From positions 1 through 38,910 of the IMG/VR virus record IMGVR_UViG_3300024239_000353: a DNA stretch of 38,910 bases, one strand, 5' to 3'. Numbering within the stretch: position 1 is the first letter of the stretch; every line of letters starts with the position of its first letter. The notes under the pieces are model-generated. The model was not told the origin of the DNA. It was given only the letters and a program-made list of their open reading frames with translations, and made no database searches. This DNA comes from a virus. Below are positions 35,006 to 38,910 of the stretch, one piece after another. A program made the translations under genes and the position numbers.

Positions 35006-36102
35006 TGTCCTGGACCATCCCCAAGCCCGCGGAAATCGCCGACCAGGCTTCGACGGACTTCGAAGAGGCCTTCTCGACCGATGCCGACGGCAATCCGAGG
35101 GTGGTCGATGCTCGTTCGAACAGGTCGGTGTTGGCGACGTTCGCTCGCGTCCTCGGGCTCGGGCTCTACCCCGTCTATCTTTACCTCAGCTGGGTTACCA
35201 AGCAGCTGTTCCCCGATAGCTGTGCCGACGTCGTGTTGCCCTGGCATGCCCGGATATGGGGCGTCGACCGGCTGCCTGGCGCGATCGCCACCGGCAACGT
35301 GGTGTTCACGGGGGCGGATACGACCATCCCGGCAGGCACCGTTCTCACACTGTCGGGCGCTACCTGGTCGACTGCTTCGACGGTCACCATCGAAGGCACG
35401 GGAAGCGCCACGGTGGCCATCAGCGCCTCCGCGGTTGGCGCGCGCTTCAATCAGGCAGTCGATACCAAGCTGTCGTTGCAGACGGCGATCGCTGGCCTCT
35501 TCACGCAGACCGCGACCGTGGCAAGCGGCGGCATCGCCGGCGGTAGCGACCAGCAGAGCGTCGCCGACTGGCGCCAAGCGCTGCTCGACCACATCCGAGA
35601 GCCAGCCCATGGCGGCTCGAAAGCCGACTACAAGACTTGGGTCAAGGAGGCGCTGCCGTCGGTCGCCCGCATCGCCGTCTACGACGAGTGGATCGGATCA
35701 GGTTCCGTCGGGGTCGTGTTCTGCATGGCCGACGATGACGGCAACTTCATCGCCGCCAGTCCGACCGAGGTGGAGACCGTGCAGACCCACCTCGACGAGG
35801 TCAAGCCGGTAACCGCCAACGTGATCGTGGTGGCCGCGACGCTCCGGCTGCAGAATATCGCCGTCGCCGTGTCTCCCTATAGCGCCCAGGTCGAGGCGGC
35901 GGTCAAGACCTCCGTCGCCGCCTACTTCCGCACCAAGGACATTCAGGTGGGCGAGCCGCTTCGCTTCTCGCGCCTCGAGGAGAGGATCTCGCGGGCGGCC
36001 GGCGAGGACTGGCATCACCTGACGACACCGGCGGCCGACGTCTTGCCGACCAACGTCGAGATCCTGGTGCCGGGTACGGTCACGGTCACGGAGGCGCCAT
36101 GA
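35005..36102 (+). CDS. Baseplate J-like protein (Mu gp47)
   Basis: This 365-residue protein shows the baseplate J pattern: I-A-D-Q-A-S-T-D-F-E near the start, W-H-A-R-I-W-G-V-D-R, G-N-V-V-F-T-G-A-D-T-T-I-P-A-G-T-V-L (about 97-114), then A-H-G-G-S-K-A-D-Y-K-T-W-V-K-E and V-A-R-I-A-V-Y-D-E-W. It forms the wedge of the baseplate with gp46- and gp48-like proteins. The start is at a TGATG overlap and the end overlaps the next gene by four bases. Confidence 0.9.
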   Translation: MSWTIPKPAEIADQASTDFEEAFSTDADGNPRVVDARSNRSVLATFARVLGLGLYPVYLYLSWVTKQLFPDSCADVVLPWHARIWGVDRLPGAIATGNVVFTGADTTIPAGTVLTLSGATWSTASTVTIEGTGSATVAISASAVGARFNQAVDTKLSLQTAIAGLFTQTATVASGGIAGGSDQQSVADWRQALLDHIREPAHGGSKADYKTWVKEALPSVARIAVYDEWIGSGSVGVVFCMADDDGNFIAASPTEVETVQTHLDEVKPVTANVIVVAATLRLQNIAVAVSPYSAQVEAAVKTSVAAYFRTKDIQVGEPLRFSRLEERISRAAGEDWHHLTTPAADVLPTNVEILVPGTVTVTEAP

Positions 36103-36698
36103 GGGACGCTCGATCCAAGGCCGCCGTTCTGGCTGATCTGCTCTCCCTGCTGGCGCCTGGCCGCGCCTGGCCGCGGATGGCCGCAGCCAATCTCGTCAAG
36201 CTGCTCTCCGCGCTCGCGGCGGCGATCGCACGCCTTGAAGCGCTGGTCGCCACGCTCCGGACCGAGATCAATCCGGCATCGGCCGATGCCATGCTCGAGG
36301 ATTTCGAGCGGGTGCTCGGCCCCGATCCCTGCGGCCTCGACGACGGCGCCGGCGCACTGTCGGTGCGGCGTCTGCAGGCCTGGCGCCGATGGACGCGCAA
36401 GGGCGGTGCGTCCGTCGCCTACTTCGTCGCGCTGGCGGCCGCCTACGGCATCACGATCAGCGTCGAGACCACGTGGATCCTGCAATGCGGCGACGAGCTC
36501 GGCGACAATGACGAGATCGTCAACTCGCCCGAGCAGTACGTCTGGAAAGTCAACGTGCCGCTCGTCTGGGAGACGGATGCCGAGTGCGGCGCCACCGTCT
36601 GCGGCGATCCGCTCGGCGACCTCGGCCTGTCGCCCGTCGAGTGTCTTATCCGGCGGTACAAGCCGGCCCACACCACAGTGCTTTTTTCCTACTCTTGA
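36099..36698 (+). CDS. DUF2313 tail protein (Mu gp48-like)
   Basis: This 199-residue protein matches DUF2313: L-L-A-P-G-R-A-W-P-R near the start, D-F-E-R-V-L-G-P-D-P-C-G-L-D (about 68-81), R-R-L-Q-A-W and the end P-V-E-C-L-I-R-R-Y-K-P-A-H-T-T-V-L-F. This is the wedge component that carries the tail fibres. ATGA overlap with gp47. Confidence 0.9.
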   Translation: MRDARSKAAVLADLLSLLAPGRAWPRMAAANLVKLLSALAAAIARLEALVATLRTEINPASADAMLEDFERVLGPDPCGLDDGAGALSVRRLQAWRRWTRKGGASVAYFVALAAAYGITISVETTWILQCGDELGDNDEIVNSPEQYVWKVNVPLVWETDAECGATVCGDPLGDLGLSPVECLIRRYKPAHTTVLFSYS

Positions 36699-36706
36699 GG
36701 ATCGCC

Positions 36707-37324
36707 ATGGACCGCATCAACGGTGAACGCACCATCGACATCGGCTCCGGCCGGCGCGGTTTTCGACAGAAAAATGCAGGCTTGGGCGTCGCTGGTACCG
36801 AGCTGACCGCGCTGTGGTTTAACGCCGTCCAGGAGGAGCTGCTGCACCTGATCGAGGCGGCCGGCCTCGAGCCGGATCCCGACGACTGGACGCAGATCAG
36901 CGCGGCGATCACCACCATGATCACCAACGCGGCGCTTTCGGCGGCGAGCGTGTCGGAGATTCTCCAGAAGGTGGCGACGAAGGTGTTGCGAGTCGACCGG
37001 CTATGGGACGCCGGCGTGTTCGTGGCGTTGACCGATGCGGCCACCATTGCGCTCGACCTTCAGACGGGCCTCAATTTCTCGGTGACGCTCGGTGGCAACA
37101 GAACTCTGGGCGCGGCGACCCATCTCAAGGAAGGCCAGTCCGGCATCGTCAAGGTGAGCCAGGACGGGACCGGCGGCAGAACATTGTCGTTCGGATCCGG
37201 TTACAAGTTTTTTGATGGATTGACGCCGGATTTGAACACGGCCGCCAACGCCGTGAACCTCTTGCACTACGAGGTGGTGCCGGGCAGCATCGTGGCCGTC
37301 AGCTACATCCGGGGGCTGGCATGA
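36707..37324 (+). CDS. Putative tail fibre protein
   Basis: This 205-residue protein starts eight bases after the gp48-like gene. The N-terminal part is helical with R-Q-K-N-A-G-L-G-V-A-G-T-E-L-T-A-L-W-F-N-A-V-Q-E-E-L, the usual opening of phage fibre and collar proteins (the residues that bind the baseplate). The C-terminal part is strand-rich (G-G-N-R-T-L-G-A-A-T then G-T-G-G-R-T-L-S-F-G-S-G-Y-K-F). It is much shorter than Mu fibre S, so receptor binding may be shared with the next proteins. Confidence 0.75.
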   Translation: MDRINGERTIDIGSGRRGFRQKNAGLGVAGTELTALWFNAVQEELLHLIEAAGLEPDPDDWTQISAAITTMITNAALSAASVSEILQKVATKVLRVDRLWDAGVFVALTDAATIALDLQTGLNFSVTLGGNRTLGAATHLKEGQSGIVKVSQDGTGGRTLSFGSGYKFFDGLTPDLNTAANAVNLLHYEVVPGSIVAVSYIRGLA

Positions 37325-37863
37325 TCCCCTGTCTCGGTGCGATCGCCCCGGAAAGCATCATGCAGTTTCCATTGGTCGCCGCGCCGAGTGTTTCGGCCGA
37401 AGGCGTGACCGATCTCGCTATCCCCGCCTGGGTGCGCAACGTTGGTCGCTATAGCCTCCTCGTCAAAGTCGTTGGTGGCTGGGGGCAGTCCATGGAAGAC
37501 GCGGCCGTGCTGGTTTTGAACGGCAGCGGGACGGCGGTGCTTAGCTTGGTCGAGGGCTCAGCAATATCTCCGAGTCCAGTTCAGGCTGAGTTCTGGAACT
37601 ATTTCGGGCACACGACGGGCGCGACCGTATTCCCAGATATGGCGCAAACAGTCCCCAACGGGACATGGATCGCGATCGAGGGACTTTCTGGTGCTGCAGC
37701 GGTCCGCCTAGTTGGCTCTCCTCCAGCGTCAGGAAACCCCACCACTTTCTCCGGCCTCTCGGTCCTCGGACTTGGCCGAGGGCGTCGCGACCCAACCAAC
37801 CTTGCCGCACTGATTGCCGCCATAGCGGCCGGCGACTCAGTATTCAGGATTGTGATGTCATGA
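37321..37863 (+). CDS. Hypothetical tail-tip protein, candidate receptor-binding protein
   Basis: This 180-residue protein starts at an ATGA overlap with the fibre gene. It is strand-rich, Gly/Ser/Val-rich, with few charges (GRYSLLVKVVGGWGQSMEDA, then VPNGTWIAIEGLSGAAAVRL). Its base composition is a little less GC-rich than that of its neighbours. I recognise no family. Position after the short fibre and before the DUF4376 protein suggests a fibre tip or adhesin module. Confidence 0.5.
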   Translation: MIPCLGAIAPESIMQFPLVAAPSVSAEGVTDLAIPAWVRNVGRYSLLVKVVGGWGQSMEDAAVLVLNGSGTAVLSLVEGSAISPSPVQAEFWNYFGHTTGATVFPDMAQTVPNGTWIAIEGLSGAAAVRLVGSPPASGNPTTFSGLSVLGLGRGRRDPTNLAALIAAIAAGDSVFRIVMS

Positions 37864-38444
37864 CCCTATACTTCAAAACAGGTAACGCCTGGATTCCGTG
37901 GTTTGGTGAGCCGATCAACGACGTTCGCCACCCGTTGTCGATCGAGGCGGCCTGGTCTGCCGAGGATCTAGAGGCGATCGGTCTTTATGCCCCGTCGCCC
38001 GCCGACCCCGTGCCGAACGACAAGGTATCGACCGGCATTGTCGTCGCCGACGTCGGTGGGCGCCCAGCTCTTGTGCATCAGTTGCGCGATTTGACCGTCG
38101 CCGAGCTCAAGGCCTATGCGGCGCAAAAGCGCTGGCAGGTCGAGGCGGGCGGCATCGTCGTCGCTGGCGTCGCTGTTGCCACCGATGACCGATCGATGGC
38201 GCTTATCAATGGCACTGTTGGCTATCTCGATGACGGCGGTACCGGCCCGATCAAGTTCAAGGCAGCGTCGGGCTGGGTCGATGTCGATGCCGCCACGATC
38301 CTCGCGATCAAGCAGGCTATTGGCGCCCATATCCAGGCTTGCTTCGCCGCCGAGGCGGCCGTCGACGCGGCGATCGACGCCGGAACTATTACCTCGATTG
38401 CGGCGATCGACGCTTGGACCTGGCCCGCCGTGGGGAACGAGTGA
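37860..38444 (+). CDS. DUF4376-type tail fibre associated protein
   Basis: This 194-residue protein has an N-terminal segment rich in aromatics (KTGNAWIPWFGEPINDVRHP), a basic helix (VAELKAYAAQKRWQVEAGGI) and the C-terminal helix-strand pattern A-A-T-I-L-A-I-K-Q-A-I-G-A-H-I-Q-A-C-F-A-A-E-A. That resembles the DUF4376 domain found after tail fibres. The domain is usually at the end of fibre-assembly or fibre-attached proteins. Coupled by ATGA and TGATG overlaps. Confidence 0.65.
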   Translation: MTLYFKTGNAWIPWFGEPINDVRHPLSIEAAWSAEDLEAIGLYAPSPADPVPNDKVSTGIVVADVGGRPALVHQLRDLTVAELKAYAAQKRWQVEAGGIVVAGVAVATDDRSMALINGTVGYLDDGGTGPIKFKAASGWVDVDAATILAIKQAIGAHIQACFAAEAAVDAAIDAGTITSIAAIDAWTWPAVGNE

Positions 38445-38773
38445 TGGTACCCGAAGAGATCCGTCTGTGGCGTGGCGACACGGCCGAGCTGGCGTTCGAG
38501 CTGGTGTTCGAGGACGGGTCGATCGTCGACTTGCTCGGCTCGGAACTGACCCTTGCCGCCGTCTGGGAGGGCGGCAGCCTGACCCGCGCCACACCGGACG
38601 GCATCAGCGTGCCCGAACCGTCGGCCGGGCTCGCCTATCTGACCTTCACGGCCGAGGAAACGGCGGCGCTGCCGATCGACACGCGCATCCGTTACGAGCT
38701 GCGGCGCGTGTTCGAGGGCACGCGCACCACCATCCGCTACGGCAACATCGTCGTCGAGGACTGGGTGCCATGA
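38444..38773 (+). CDS. Small Ig-like-fold tail protein
   Basis: This 109-residue protein is strand-rich, with D-T-A-E-L-A-F-E-L-V-F-E-D-G-S, L-T-L-A-A-V-W-E, then Y-L-T-F-T-A-E-E-T-A-A-L and R-Y-E-L-R-R-V-F-E-G-T-R-T-T-I-R-Y-G-N-I-V-V. This looks like the beta-sandwich of small phage tail/baseplate upper proteins (BppU N-terminal type). The call is by pattern only. The start is a TGATG overlap, the end an ATGA overlap. Confidence 0.55.
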   Translation: MVPEEIRLWRGDTAELAFELVFEDGSIVDLLGSELTLAAVWEGGSLTRATPDGISVPEPSAGLAYLTFTAEETAALPIDTRIRYELRRVFEGTRTTIRYGNIVVEDWVP

Positions 38774-38910
38774 GCGAGATCCGGATCAAGGTGATCGTTC
38801 ACCGATCGCCGCGCCGCATCGTCGTCAAGCTCTGCGAGGATGTGACCGCGCGGGCGGCGACCATGGATTTCCTGACCTACGGCTTGCCGCTTTCACCGGA
38901 CAGAGGGTGA
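38770..38910 (+). CDS. Tiny basic hypothetical protein at the window end
   Basis: This 46-residue protein starts at an ATGA overlap and its stop codon is the last three bases of the window, so the gene is complete. The N-terminal part is basic (IRIKVIVHRSPRRIVVKLCE) and the rest is neutral. No family is recognised. It is the last tail-region gene visible; the phage right end should follow within a few kilobases. Confidence 0.45.
   Translation: MSEIRIKVIVHRSPRRIVVKLCEDVTARAATMDFLTYGLPLSPDRG

Noticed and set aside
1-38910. CRISPR array, tRNA or rRNA genes, insertion sequences
   Set aside because: Reading through the window, I saw no regularly spaced repeats, cloverleaf-like clusters, or IS transposase other than the phage MuA type.

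Overview
This window is almost all of one Mu-like transposable prophage (transposing, contractile-tailed type), very probably in an alphaproteobacterium of the Hyphomicrobiales/Rhizobiales kind. The reasons are the high GC content, GTG and ATGA/GTGA/TGATG start-stop couplings throughout, and Mu gene order with proteins of the type seen in rhizobial Mu-like phages. The left phage end is inferred at about 104, where a host reading frame on the minus strand is interrupted. The right end lies beyond 38910, so neither the target duplication nor the right terminus can be checked here.

Region 1, 104-1852: a left-end segment with repeated short boxes, then a leftward lysogeny operon (XRE repressor, an ORF6C-like protein, a two-helix membrane protein). 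It is divergent from the early promoter, whose control region is 1661-1852. Region 2, 1853-4686: a Ner-like HTH protein, three tiny proteins, a transglutaminase-like cysteine peptidase, a DUF2829/Tad2-like candidate anti-defence protein bracketed by a duplicated intergenic module, and two hypotheticals. Region 3, 4683-7549: the transposase (MuA-type, DDE) and the target-activator ATPase (MuB-type). Region 4, 7551-14450: a tightly overlapped early/middle run with two winged-helix/HTH proteins, a stand-alone DnaA domain IV protein, DUF3164, GemA, a PhoB-type winged-helix protein, an MT-A70 adenine methyltransferase and, last, a Mor/C-family activator. I found no recognisable Gam.

Region 5, 14522-17057: the lysis block: GH19-type endolysin with a peptidoglycan-binding domain, a putative holin, an i-spanin-like/o-spanin-like overlapping pair, a small protein and an exported PLD-family nuclease. 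Region 6, 17054-22603: Mu gp25/gp26/gp27-like proteins, large terminase, portal, head morphogenesis protein and gpG-like protein. Region 7, 22796-26930: protease with a nested scaffold start, a DUF2190 decoration protein, the major capsid protein with a terminator-like hairpin after it, an Acb2/Tad1-hairpin protein (second candidate cyclic-nucleotide sponge) and head-tail completion proteins. Region 8, 26934-38910: sheath, tube, tail chaperone with a T7 slippery run and an out-of-frame extension, tape measure, gp43-gp48 baseplate proteins and a tail-fibre/tip run of small genes.

The most interesting points are these. (1) A near-palindromic 18-bp box (CCCC-N10-GGGGT) recurs just upstream of three late blocks, lysis, protease/capsid and gp46-baseplate. 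The block positions resemble those driven by Mu late promoters, and the Mor/C-like activator gene lies immediately before the first box. (2) Two different putative nucleotide-signal sponges (Tad2-like and Acb2/Tad1-like) occur in one prophage, which would suit escape from Thoeris- and CBASS-type defence. (3) A DnaA DNA-binding domain occurs without its ATPase. (4) The tail chaperone uses a +1/-2-type frameshift. All family assignments were made by reading motifs, without database searches.
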